From Oceanisphaera marina (GTDB lineage: Bacteria > Pseudomonadota > Gammaproteobacteria > Enterobacterales > Aeromonadaceae), in the NCBI RefSeq assembly GCF_014643915.1, contig NZ_BMKE01000017.1:20828-84827 (forward strand): a stretch of 64,000 nucleotides of DNA. Direction: 5' to 3'. The number at the start of each line of letters is the position of its first letter. The first letter of the stretch is position 1. Shown one piece after another: positions 1-9,846 of this stretch. Made by a program: the position numbers and the translations under genes. The notes below the pieces were generated by a model that was not told the origin of the DNA, ran no database searches, and saw only the letters and a program-made list of their open reading frames with translations.

Positions 1-268
1 CCAGAGTCTCGGTTAAGGCCGCCGGATCTGCCTGCTCATTTATACCCAGCCAGTGGCGTACATCCGGTACCGCATAAAGCAACCGCAAGCTGTTGCGAAC
101 ATGACCCAACCCCAGATTCAGCGTTGAGGTTGCCGACGCGGCCAGATCAGAAAGGTGGATTAGATTACGCACCCGGGCCGCGCTGTATCCCTGCCAGTAA
201 ACAAGCAGGCCTATAATGAGCGCAACCAGGATCAGGCTGACTAGCCTGGGGCGAACAAACCGGAGCAT
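1..268 (-). CDS. Membrane sensor protein, N-terminal part (cut by window edge)
   Basis: The minus strand is open from an ATG at 268 to the window edge (89 codons seen). The N-terminus is basic, followed by one strong membrane segment (about residues 9-24) and then an extracytoplasmic-looking stretch, as in sensor kinases and membrane diguanylate cyclases. A GGAAAG-type ribosome site precedes the ATG, which lies 22 bp after the stop of the EAL gene, so the two are probably one operon. The catalytic part lies outside the window, so the class of output domain cannot be told. The seen part is real coding sequence by frame, start and spacing; the function is inference. Confidence 0.6.
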   Translation of the reverse strand, partial: MLRFVRPRLVSLILVALIIGLLVYWQGYSAARVRNLIHLSDLAASATSTLNLGLGHVRNSLRLLYAVPDVRHWLGINEQADPAALTETL

Positions 269-290
269 CTCGTCTTTCCGAGTGCCCGGG

Positions 291-2135
291 CTATGGTCTG
301 ACATTGACAATAGCCCGTCCGCAAAGCCATTCCAGCAGGTGATCGAGTGGCATAGGCTGGGAGAACAGGTAGCCTTGTCCCATTTCGCAACCTTGATGCA
401 ACAGGTAGGCTTTTTGTTCCGGATTCTCTATCCCTTCGGCGATAATCGAGAAGCCGAACCGCTGGCCCAGTCGCAGTATCATCTCGGCAATGTGGCGCGC
501 ATTGATGTCGGTGGTAACGTCGTCGATGAAGCTTTTATCAATTTTGAGGCTGTGGGCCTGAAGATGGGTTATTTTGGACAGCGAAGAATAACCAATGCCA
601 AAGTCGTCGATGCTGATCTGGATGCCGGCGTCGATCAGCTTGTCCAGTGCCTGGCGAAATTGAGCATAGTCTCCCATGATCTGTGTTTCGGTGATTTCGA
701 CTTCCAGCAACCGTGAGCCGGGCTGGTTCGAACGGGCAAAATCAATCAGCTCTGTCATCAGAGCACCGTCGAGCAGATCGCTGCTGGAGAGGTTAAATGC
801 GATGGGCAGTGCGTAGCCTGCGCTGTGCAGAGTCTGTAGTGTCGAAACTACCTGTTTGAATACCAGTCGGTCGAGTAAACCGACTACGCCCGAGGCCTCT
901 GCGATAGGAATGAATTCGCAGGGCGGCACAAAGTGACCATGGGGATGCTGCCAACGTACCAGCGCCTCCAGGCCCACCACGGCTTCATCAGCCAGGCGCA
1001 CCTTGGGTTGCAGCACTATGCTGAGCTGTTGATGATTGATGGCCAGGCGCAGATCCTGCAGCAGATTGTAACCCGCAGTGGTCTTGTCGCTAAACTGCCT
1101 GTCCACATGAATGAACTGCTTGCCTGCCCTGCGTGCTGTAGTGCAGGCAGCACGAGCCAGTACCAGAATGGTTTCGGGCTGGCGGTGGATAAAATGGCGC
1201 AGCTCCAGTAGCGAGGCGGTCAGAAACAGCTGCTGGGTCACCTCATCATTCATAATAAGCCGCGGTTTGAAAGTATCGTGAGACAACTCGATTTGCCGAG
1301 GCAGCAGTAATGCAAAGGCATTGTCGCCGGTTTTGGCGATGGCGATGGCTTCCGGCAGCTGGCCAGACAGCGTTTGATAAACCTGTTCCAGCAGGCGGTT
1401 GCAGAATTGGTCGCCAAAGGCCAGCATGCTTTCATCGAAATGTTCGATTTCAACCATCAGCATCATGGTCTGTTCAATGTCTTGTGCGGCCATCAATTCC
1501 AGTTCACGTACCAGCCAGTTACGGTTGTGTATGCCCAGTATCGGATCCTTGTAGGCCAGGTCAGACAGGCGATTAAGCAGGGCTATGTTCTTGAATCCAC
1601 TGTTTATGTTCTCGCAAAATACCTGCAGCATCGAATGGGAACCATCCGGCAGGGCGGTATTATGTTTGATCACCATCAGATAGGTTTCAGTTGCCTGGGT
1701 ATTGAAATATAAGACACTGTACTGATCTTGCCATTGATGTTCACGACGAAGAATGGCTTGCTCTATGGCCGCTGCCGGGACATCCAGATGTTCGACAGCA
1801 AGCGGGACATTATCGGGCAGATGTTCGAACACACCGCTGCTGGCGATGACCTGCAAGGGGTGTTTGGATTGCGGATTAAGAGCGCAAATAATGCCGCCGT
1901 TGCGAAGTCCAATAAATTTGTCAACTTCGCTCAGTACGGAACGGGTAAAACAAGACAGACTTTGCTTGCTGTTGATTAAACGGGAAGCGGCGACAATCAT
2001 CTGCAGGTTTTGCCGTGCGGTGTTGATTTGACTGATGTAGACCCAGGTGCGGATCTGACTGGTCAGTACACTCGATAAGCGAGAACTGGTCAGTTCGGCC
2101 TTGTCCCAGTATTCGTCAATATCGAGTTTATCCAT
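291..2135 (-). CDS. DUF3369/degenerate GGDEF/EAL c-di-GMP phosphodiesterase part of a split response regulator
   Basis: 614 aa. Residues 1-190 match the DUF3369 sensor region that normally follows a receiver domain; about 190-345 is a GGDEF fold with a ruined signature (TGDNAF in place of GGDEF); 365-605 is an EAL domain with E390-A391-L392, DDFGIGYSS and an intact AEGIE motif. It therefore looks like an active c-di-GMP phosphodiesterase with no cyclase activity. The receiver that should head this protein is in another frame just upstream (2128-2499), overlapping by 8 bases (ATGGATAA). Either one extra base split a single gene, or the two parts are made separately by coupled translation. A membrane sensor gene follows 22 bp downstream. 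Confidence 0.85.
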   Translation of the reverse strand: MDKLDIDEYWDKAELTSSRLSSVLTSQIRTWVYISQINTARQNLQMIVAASRLINSKQSLSCFTRSVLSEVDKFIGLRNGGIICALNPQSKHPLQVIASSGVFEHLPDNVPLAVEHLDVPAAAIEQAILRREHQWQDQYSVLYFNTQATETYLMVIKHNTALPDGSHSMLQVFCENINSGFKNIALLNRLSDLAYKDPILGIHNRNWLVRELELMAAQDIEQTMMLMVEIEHFDESMLAFGDQFCNRLLEQVYQTLSGQLPEAIAIAKTGDNAFALLLPRQIELSHDTFKPRLIMNDEVTQQLFLTASLLELRHFIHRQPETILVLARAACTTARRAGKQFIHVDRQFSDKTTAGYNLLQDLRLAINHQQLSIVLQPKVRLADEAVVGLEALVRWQHPHGHFVPPCEFIPIAEASGVVGLLDRLVFKQVVSTLQTLHSAGYALPIAFNLSSSDLLDGALMTELIDFARSNQPGSRLLEVEITETQIMGDYAQFRQALDKLIDAGIQISIDDFGIGYSSLSKITHLQAHSLKIDKSFIDDVTTDINARHIAEMILRLGQRFGFSIIAEGIENPEQKAYLLHQGCEMGQGYLFSQPMPLDHLLEWLCGRAIVNVRP

Positions 2136-2499
2136 GACCTTGCTGCGCGGCGCCCGGCTGACCGGTCAGCAGTACGATGCGGATGGCCATATTGCCGAGC
2201 GTTTCACGAATAGTGCCAACCAAACGCAGTCCGGCGGTATCGTCTTCCATCACCACGTCGAGCAATACCACGGCAATATCCGGAGTCTGGGTCAACACTG
2301 TGGCTGCTTCGGCGGCCGAAGCGGCGGTCAGCAACGAGATGGGGCGACCGTGTAAATTCAACCCTTTCAGGGAGTAGGTGAGCGAAGCCTGATAAGCGGG
2401 GTCGTCGTCCACGCTCAGCACTGTCCAGCAGGCGTCTGTTTTTTGCTCTAAGGTTTCATCCTTGTGGTCGGCAAATTCAAAAACATCACGTTTTTCCAT
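2128..2499 (-). CDS. Response regulator receiver domain (upstream half of split DUF3369-EAL protein)
   Basis: 123 aa. A CheY-like receiver is visible: acidic pair in VDDDP near residue 33, phospho-acceptor Asp in VVLLDVVM, and the Thr/Gly region in RIVLLTGQPG. The reading frame ends a few codons after LTGQPG, exactly where family members run on into DUF3369; that continuation (DKLDIDEYWDKAELT) is found in the next frame. Removing one base near 2139 would join the two halves. Whether this is a genuine frameshift mutation, a sequencing error or two coupled polypeptides cannot be decided here. First gene of its operon; about 260 bp without genes lie upstream. Confidence 0.8.
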   Translation of the reverse strand: MEKRDVFEFADHKDETLEQKTDACWTVLSVDDDPAYQASLTYSLKGLNLHGRPISLLTAASAAEAATVLTQTPDIAVVLLDVVMEDDTAGLRLVGTIRETLGNMAIRIVLLTGQPGAAQQGHG

Positions 2500-2763
2500 G
2501 TATATCTGGCCTTGTTAGCAGGCGCATGGCTGGCTGCGCACTGTATTCATCCCTGACATATAAAATATTGTCGCAAATTTTCATTATAAGATTAAGCGTG
2601 TTGATAAAACGGGTGTTATAGCGTCAGATATATTTGAGACCTGCTTTTGCGTAATGGGCGGAGCATCAAAATGTTTACTGTTGACGACATCCGCAGAAGT
2701 ATAGCAGGTCAACAGACCCTAAAATACGCCAAACTATACCTTCATGGTGAAGATGTTAAGAAG

Positions 2764-2799
2764 ATAAAAAATGGCAGAGCCGCCCTATGCCGGGCGGCT
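2764..2799 (-). terminator. Rho-independent terminator overlapping the end of ansA
   Basis: Read on the minus strand, GCCGCCC and GGGCGGC form a stem whose loop contains the ansA stop codon (TAG), followed by a short spacer and a run of six T. It ends the sppA-ansA transcript. Confidence 0.75.
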
Positions 2800-3801
2800 T
2801 AATTCACCCCGCAGGTTTTGGCCCATCATTTTACGGACTTTTTCTGCAGAGAGGTTTTTGCTGAGCAAATAATGCAGTTTTGTCAGGGCGGCTTCGGTGG
2901 TCATGTCGTAGCCGGAAATGACGCCGGCGGCGGCCAGCGCCTTGCCCGGTGCGTAGCCGTCCATATTGACGCTGCCACGCTGGCATTGCGTCAGGTTAAT
3001 GATGATCACTCCACGTGCCGTGGCGTCGGCCAGCAGGGTTAGCATGGCGGGATTTTGCGGAGCATTGCCCACCCCATAAGACAGCAGGATCAGCGCCTTT
3101 ACCGGTTGCTGCAAGATATTGGCAATCACCTCGGCGCTAATGCCCGGGTACAGGGTGACCACACCGATGGGCTGGGGGGTAATGGGGCTGACCGTCAGCG
3201 GTTGGCTACTGGGTTTGCCCAGTGTGCCTGCTTCCAGACTGATATTAATACCTGCATTCAGCAGCGGCGGAAAATTCGGGGAATCGAACGCCTCGAATCC
3301 GTCGGCGTGTTCTTTGCTGGCGCGATTGCCTCGATACAGCCGATTATTAAAAAACAGGCCCACTTCATTAATGGGATAATGGGCGGCCACGTACAGGGCA
3401 TTCAGCAAATTGGGGCGGCCGTCGGATCTGAGCTCGGCCAGTGGAATTTGTGAGCCGGTAACGATAACCGGCTTGTCCAGGTCTTCGAGCATGAACGACA
3501 GGGCAGCGGCGGTAAATGCCATGGTGTCGGTACCGTGCAATACCACAAAGCCGTCATAATGTTCGTAGTTGGCCTGAATATCGTCGGCAATACGCTGCCA
3601 GTCGGCGGGTGTCATGTCTGCCGAGTCAATCAGCGGATCATATTCATGAATATGATAGTTGGGCATCTCGGCACAGTGAAACTCCGGGGTATTGGCCAGG
3701 CGTTCGGTCATAAAGCCCGCCAGAGGCACATAGCCTCTGGCGGATTTTTGCATGCCGATGGTGCCGCCTGTGTAGGCGATATAGATATTTTTAGGCTGCA
3801 T
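2785..3801 (-). CDS. ansA: Cytoplasmic L-asparaginase I
   Basis: 338 aa from the ATG at 3801, the same length as E. coli AnsA and closely alike throughout. It hydrolyses asparagine to aspartate and ammonia in the cytoplasm. The first catalytic Thr motif (YTGGTIGM) lies at the N-terminus and the second (VVLHGTDTM) near residue 90; there is no signal peptide, as expected for type I. The start overlaps the stop of sppA by one base (TAATG), indicating translational coupling. In-frame codons further upstream lie inside sppA and are not needed. The sppA-ansA order is conserved in Enterobacteria. Confidence 0.97.
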   Translation of the reverse strand: MQPKNIYIAYTGGTIGMQKSARGYVPLAGFMTERLANTPEFHCAEMPNYHIHEYDPLIDSADMTPADWQRIADDIQANYEHYDGFVVLHGTDTMAFTAAALSFMLEDLDKPVIVTGSQIPLAELRSDGRPNLLNALYVAAHYPINEVGLFFNNRLYRGNRASKEHADGFEAFDSPNFPPLLNAGINISLEAGTLGKPSSQPLTVSPITPQPIGVVTLYPGISAEVIANILQQPVKALILLSYGVGNAPQNPAMLTLLADATARGVIIINLTQCQRGSVNMDGYAPGKALAAAGVISGYDMTTEAALTKLHYLLSKNLSAEKVRKMMGQNLRGELSRPA

Positions 3802-5639
3802 TAAAACTCCTGACACGCCACACACAGCACATACTGGCCACGAATATCGTCAAACCGACCCAGGGTGTTCAGCTCCTGCTGCAGTTGCTTGCCCGCGGGG
3901 CGCAGTGCCGCAGGCAGGGCGGCGTTGGCCAAATCGGCCAGCACATTGGAATCGCTCATAAACTGGGCCAGCAACCTCTCTTTGGCGGTCATTGGCATGG
4001 TTACCCGCTTGATGCTGAATTCGCCCAGATTGGCCAGTTCGGCCGCACCGGCCAGCGCATCGTCCAGATAGCCCAGTTCATCCACCAGCCCCAGCTCTTT
4101 GGCGTCTTGTCCGGTCCATACATGGCCCTGGGCTGCGCGCTCGACCTGTGCCGGCTTCATGTTGCGGCCCTTGGCGACCAGCTCGACGAACTGACCATAG
4201 GTATGTTCAACCCCCATCTGGATCAGCTGTTTGGTGTGCTCGGGCAAGCCCGTGGTCAGGCCGGCGCCCACAAAATCGGTGGTGCCCACGCCATCGGTAT
4301 TCAGCCCCAGTTTTTCGAAGGCTTCTTCAAAGGTTAAAAACAGGCCGAATACGCCAATAGAGCCGGTGAGGGTGGTGGGCGCGGCATAAATCTTGTCGGC
4401 GTCGGCGGCAATCCAGTAACCGCCAGAAGCCGCTGTGCTGCCCATGGAGATCACCAGGGGTTTGCCACTTTCTTTGAAAGTGAGCAGGGCACTGCGAATT
4501 TGCTCGGCGGCAAAAGCGCTGCCGCCGGGGCTGTCGATGCGCAGCACCAGAGCACGAATGTCTGCATCCAGACGGGCTTCATTGATCAGCTGGCTTATAT
4601 GCTCGTCGTTGATGCTGTTGGGGGTGGCGGTGGCACCACTCATGATGGCGCCGCTGGCGGTAATCAACCCCACGGCTGGTGCCGATTTGGGTTTAGGGCT
4701 GGCGTGGTTGAGATACGTGGTGATTTCCAGGCTCATATACTGGTTGGTCTGGCTATTCCAACCCACCTGTTCGGCGACGGTCTGCAGCATTTCTGTACGG
4801 CTGGCCAGGCGATCCACCAGACCCTGTTCCAGGGCATACCGCGCCGGGTCGCCATTCACGGCGGCAAAGCGGCTAAGCAGTTGCTCTTTGCTTGGGCTGA
4901 TGTGATCGGTCGGAATGCCTCTTAATGTGGCGACCTTGTCCTGATAATGCTGCCATAGTTGACCCAGCCAGCGCAGAGTATCTTCGCGGCTTTCTGCCGA
5001 CATGTCGTCGCGAATATAGGGTTCGACAAAGGATTTGTACGTGCCTACCCGAAACACATGAGGCGTGATATCAAAGCGCTCGAACGCCGACTTGTAATGC
5101 AGCCGGTACACTCCCAGCCCCTGAATGGTGACGCCACCGGCGGGGTTGAGCAAGATCTCATCGGCGTGGGCGGCCAGGTAATACTGGCCCTGGGTGTAGT
5201 AATCGCCAATGGCATAAACGGGTTTGCCCGAGGTTTTGAAGCCTTCGATGGCCTGACCCACTTCATCAAGCTTGGTAATGCTCGATTCGGTCATGTTTTG
5301 CAGCTGCAGCACCAGGGCGCCAATACGATCGTCGTTGCGAGCCTGATCGAGCGCGTCCTTGATCTGGTTCAAGGTCATGGCGGGCGGTGTGGTGTCACCG
5401 GCAAACCATTTTTCTGCCAGTCGTCTTGGGTTGGCAGTGGTTTCCTGCTCCAGCACCGGGCCTGCCAGCGCCAGAGTCAGCGCCGCTTTTGCCGGCAGTA
5501 CTGTGGTGTCATCTTTACCACCAAAAATCAGTACCGCAAACACGATAATGGCTAAAAAAAACAACCCCGACACCAAAAGACGAATGGCATTCAGTACCCG
5601 GCCCAGAGTACGAAAAAACCACTTGATCGCAGACCACAT
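3801..5639 (-). CDS. sppA: Signal peptide peptidase SppA, 67K type
   Basis: 612 aa, full length for the long double-domain form (E. coli 618). It is an inner-membrane serine protease, anchored by one N-terminal segment (about residues 20-40), that degrades cleaved signal peptides. The catalytic Lys is K202 in the N-terminal domain (VGTYKSFVEPY) and the nucleophile is S405 in the C-terminal domain (STAASGGYW), matching the K209/S409 dyad of E. coli. It lies upstream of and is coupled to ansA. Near its C-terminus the sequence ends in a short Cys-containing tail (VLCVACQEF), which I do not know from the E. coli protein. Confidence 0.96.
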   Translation of the reverse strand: MWSAIKWFFRTLGRVLNAIRLLVSGLFFLAIIVFAVLIFGGKDDTTVLPAKAALTLALAGPVLEQETTANPRRLAEKWFAGDTTPPAMTLNQIKDALDQARNDDRIGALVLQLQNMTESSITKLDEVGQAIEGFKTSGKPVYAIGDYYTQGQYYLAAHADEILLNPAGGVTIQGLGVYRLHYKSAFERFDITPHVFRVGTYKSFVEPYIRDDMSAESREDTLRWLGQLWQHYQDKVATLRGIPTDHISPSKEQLLSRFAAVNGDPARYALEQGLVDRLASRTEMLQTVAEQVGWNSQTNQYMSLEITTYLNHASPKPKSAPAVGLITASGAIMSGATATPNSINDEHISQLINEARLDADIRALVLRIDSPGGSAFAAEQIRSALLTFKESGKPLVISMGSTAASGGYWIAADADKIYAAPTTLTGSIGVFGLFLTFEEAFEKLGLNTDGVGTTDFVGAGLTTGLPEHTKQLIQMGVEHTYGQFVELVAKGRNMKPAQVERAAQGHVWTGQDAKELGLVDELGYLDDALAGAAELANLGEFSIKRVTMPMTAKERLLAQFMSDSNVLADLANAALPAALRPAGKQLQQELNTLGRFDDIRGQYVLCVACQEF

Positions 5640-5779
5640 AGTATTGCCTTAAACGAAATGAGTATTGAATCAAACCATTATGACGGCTGAGAGGGCACAA
5701 TACCACGCAGAAAACCGGAGCCTGGGGGGTTAATTAACCGAAGTTGGGCGCGAGGTCTTGTTTTTTATTGTACTTAAAA

Positions 5780-5789
5780 CAAACGTTTG
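5780..5789. promoter_or_regulatory. Palindrome upstream of fadH, possible fatty-acid regulator site
   Basis: CAAACGTTTG is a perfect 10-bp palindrome 63 bp before the fadH start. It resembles operator halves (CAAAC/GTTTG) of TetR-family fatty-acid regulators such as PsrA. Seen: the palindrome; inferred: the regulator. It could be chance. Confidence 0.35.
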
Positions 5790-5812
5790 AAAGAGCGGAA
5801 CTGATGCACTAG

Positions 5813-7858
<2,046 letters not shown>

Positions 7859-8160
7859 GGTGAAGAGTGAAGGGTGAAGGGTGAAGAGGACGATATTGAC
7901 ACTAAATCTATTTTTGCCACGGAATACACGGAAGTAGAGCGACGAAGCAAAGTCTAAAAGCTGAAAGAAAGCTTTATTATAAGGCCTTACTTACGATAAG
8001 TGATTTTCTTGGCCCTTTTCCGTGGGTTCCGTGGCAAAGAAGTTGTTACTCTCGGTCTTGAGTCCGTCCTCTTCACCCGTCACGTTTTTTGGCGCTCGGC
8101 GCCGGGTGCTGCTAAGGTATCGCACCTAATTGATTTTGCTTGTTTATAAAGGTGTTATAG
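7859..8160. repeat. MITE-like inverted-repeat element after fadH
   Basis: This 302-bp gap has no gene. Positions 7879-7892 (GGGTGAAGAGGACG) and 8065-8078 are a perfect 14-bp inverted pair about 200 bp apart end to end. Inside them TTGCCACGGAA (7914-7924) is matched by its complement at 8027-8037. The left edge is also a short tandem array of the 7-mer GTGAAGR starting right after the fadH stop. A related element lies on the other side of ydjA (8726-8932). No transposase is present. The end of the gap holds a GGTG ribosome site for ydjA. Confidence 0.6.
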
Positions 8161-8715
8161 ATGGATGCACTGGAACTGTTATTAAACCGCCACTCCAATC
8201 CGCGTTTGGTCGAGCCAGCCCCTGCGGGTGAGCAGCTGGACACCATTTTCAAGGCCGGACTGCGCGCCCCTGATCATGCGGCGTTAACACCGTGGGAATT
8301 CATCGTGTTTGAAGGTGAGCAGCGCCATGCCCTGGGCAATATTCTAGCCGAGGCGGCACTGGCCAAAGGCGAAGCGCCAGACAGCATCGAAAAAGCCCGT
8401 AATGCGCCCTTGCGAGCGCCGATGATCATTACCGTGGTAGCCAAGGTTAAACCCCACGACAAGGTGCCACGGCTGGAGCAGGAAATTTCTGCCGGCTGTG
8501 CGCTGATGGCCATGCAGATGGCGGCATTGGCACTGGGCTTTAACGGCATCTGGCGCACCGGCTGGTTTGCCTTTGACCGCAGCGTGCATCAGGCGATGGA
8601 TCTGACTGATGAAGATCAAATCGTCGGCTTTTTGTATCTGGGTACGCCTCAGGTAGAAGTGCGTAAGCTCCCCGAGCGCGATACAGCCCCCTTTGTGCGC
8701 TATTTCGGTCAGTAA
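8161..8715 (+). CDS. ydjA: NAD(P)H nitroreductase YdjA
   Basis: 184 aa, aligned end to end with E. coli YdjA (183 aa). It is a small FMN-binding nitroreductase-family flavoprotein; the physiological substrate is not settled. Visible family features are the N-terminal RHSNPRL segment (FMN phosphate contact), RAPDHAALTPWEF and the C-terminal VGFLYLGTPQ. The gene lies near sppA/ansA as in Enterobacteria, but alone, and is bracketed on both sides by the same family of intergenic inverted repeats. Confidence 0.93.
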   Translation: MDALELLLNRHSNPRLVEPAPAGEQLDTIFKAGLRAPDHAALTPWEFIVFEGEQRHALGNILAEAALAKGEAPDSIEKARNAPLRAPMIITVVAKVKPHDKVPRLEQEISAGCALMAMQMAALALGFNGIWRTGWFAFDRSVHQAMDLTDEDQIVGFLYLGTPQVEVRKLPERDTAPFVRYFGQ

Positions 8716-8725
8716 ACGAAAGTAA

Positions 8726-8932
8726 GGGTGAAGAGTAAAGGGTGAAGGGATAAACATAACCACACCTGATACAAGACGTTAAAGACTAGAGATTTCTTTA
8801 CCACGGAATCCACTGAACACACGGAAAAATCAAGACCAAGAAAATAGGATAAAGAGTGAAGGGTAAGGGTTAATTTCTTCACTCTTCACTCTTCACTCTT
8901 CACTCTTCACTCTTCACTCTTCACTCTTCACT
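8726..8932. repeat. Second intergenic repeat element, related to the one before ydjA
   Basis: It starts with GGTGAAGAGTAAAGGGTGAA, holds a CCACGGAAT...CACGGAAAA block and an AAGACCAAGAAAAT block (the complement of ATTTTCTTGGCCC in the 7859-8160 element), and ends in the TTCACTC tandem array. The order and content match the first element, so the two are copies of one family. Confidence 0.5.
8878..8932. repeat. Tandem array of the 7-mer TTCACTC
   Basis: Seven perfect copies (8878-8926) plus six bases of an eighth. The unit is the complement of GAGTGAA, a variant of the GTGAAGR unit at 7860-7890. It does not code in any supported frame. Confidence 0.9.
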
Positions 8933-8936
8933 GTAG

Positions 8937-8985
8937 CCCTAATCCCTAATCCCTAATCCCTAATCCCTAATCCCTAATCCCTAAT
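8937..8985. repeat. Tandem array of the 7-mer CCCTAAT
   Basis: Seven perfect head-to-tail copies, four bases after the TTCACTC array. The last copy supplies the stop codon (TAG on the minus strand, 8981-8983) of pgpB. Telomere-like in look, but internal to a bacterial chromosome. Slippage could change copy number without harming pgpB unless the last unit is lost. Confidence 0.95.
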
Positions 8986-9724
8986 CCGTCAGCTCACGCT
9001 GATCCCACCAGATAAACGCCCAGGCGCCCAGTACACCGAACATGACTCCCAGTACACTGCTGGCCAGAATATCTACAGGCCAGTGCAGCCCCAGCAACAG
9101 TCGTGAATAACACACAGCTACCGCCCACACGGCCAGTGTACCTGTCAGCCAGGGTGAACGACGCCGGTACAGCAATAGCAGACAATAAAAACCGGCAATG
9201 GTCATGGCGGCAATGGAATGGCCGGACGGAAAGGAATAGCTGACCTCGTCTTGCCAATGCAGTTTCAGCCACCCGGGCACCTGCTGTTCAGACATATCGC
9301 TTAAGCCGTCTGCCAACCAGCGTTCGCGTATGACGGGGATTTGCGCATAAAAACGCTCGCTTTCGGCCAGTCGCCCCTTGTCTGCCAGCCAGAGCACATA
9401 AGGTCTGGGCTCTTTGAAATATTGCTTGGCCACGGTTTTGGTAACAAAGGCACTGCCCAGGGCGGCCATCAGGCACAGGAAAAACACCGCAAGCTGGCCG
9501 GGACGACGGCGCCAGCGAAACAATGCCAGCGCACTTAACGCACACAAGGTGAAGGCAATGCCGAATTTGCCGACGGTTAGTGTCATGCTGTAGGCAAACA
9601 GGGCGGGGGCTTCATCGAGCTCCAGCAAGGGAAACCAGTGCCACTGCGATTGGTAGCCCAGGCTGGCAATCGCCACGGGCAGTACCAGTAACGCCAGCAC
9701 CGTAAAGAATAATCGAGATGTCAT
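8981..9724 (-). CDS. pgpB: PAP2-family phosphatidylglycerophosphatase B / undecaprenyl-PP phosphatase
   Basis: 247 aa. It removes phosphate from phosphatidylglycerophosphate and undecaprenyl pyrophosphate at the outer face of the inner membrane. The three PAP2 signature parts are present: KQYFKEPRP, the PSGH motif (YSFPSGHS) and SRLLLGLHWPVD. Several membrane segments are clear. It aligns with E. coli PgpB, including the long loop before PSGH. The ATG at 9724 begins the membrane leader MTSRLFFTVLALL; an in-frame start 30 bp upstream has no support. The stop codon is made by the CCCTAAT array. Confidence 0.88.
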   Translation of the reverse strand: MTSRLFFTVLALLVLPVAIASLGYQSQWHWFPLLELDEAPALFAYSMTLTVGKFGIAFTLCALSALALFRWRRRPGQLAVFFLCLMAALGSAFVTKTVAKQYFKEPRPYVLWLADKGRLAESERFYAQIPVIRERWLADGLSDMSEQQVPGWLKLHWQDEVSYSFPSGHSIAAMTIAGFYCLLLLYRRRSPWLTGTLAVWAVAVCYSRLLLGLHWPVDILASSVLGVMFGVLGAWAFIWWDQRELTD

Positions 9725-9846
9725 AATATGGGCGCCAAAAAACAGATTGAACAAGAGGCGGCGATTCTAGCAAAACAAGGGACGAATGAAAGCTGAAGCT
9801 TGTGCCAACAAAGAGTACAATGACGCGTTATTTCAGGAGGTTGTCG

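Noticed and set aside
4435-4925. Long open frames antisense to sppA
   Set aside because: They overlap an intact, conserved gene, have no ribosome sites and reflect GC-rich codon use on the other strand.
8878-8985. Possible CRISPR array or telomere from the heptamer repeats
   Set aside because: Units are contiguous with no spacers, and the site is internal to a chromosome with normal genes on both sides.
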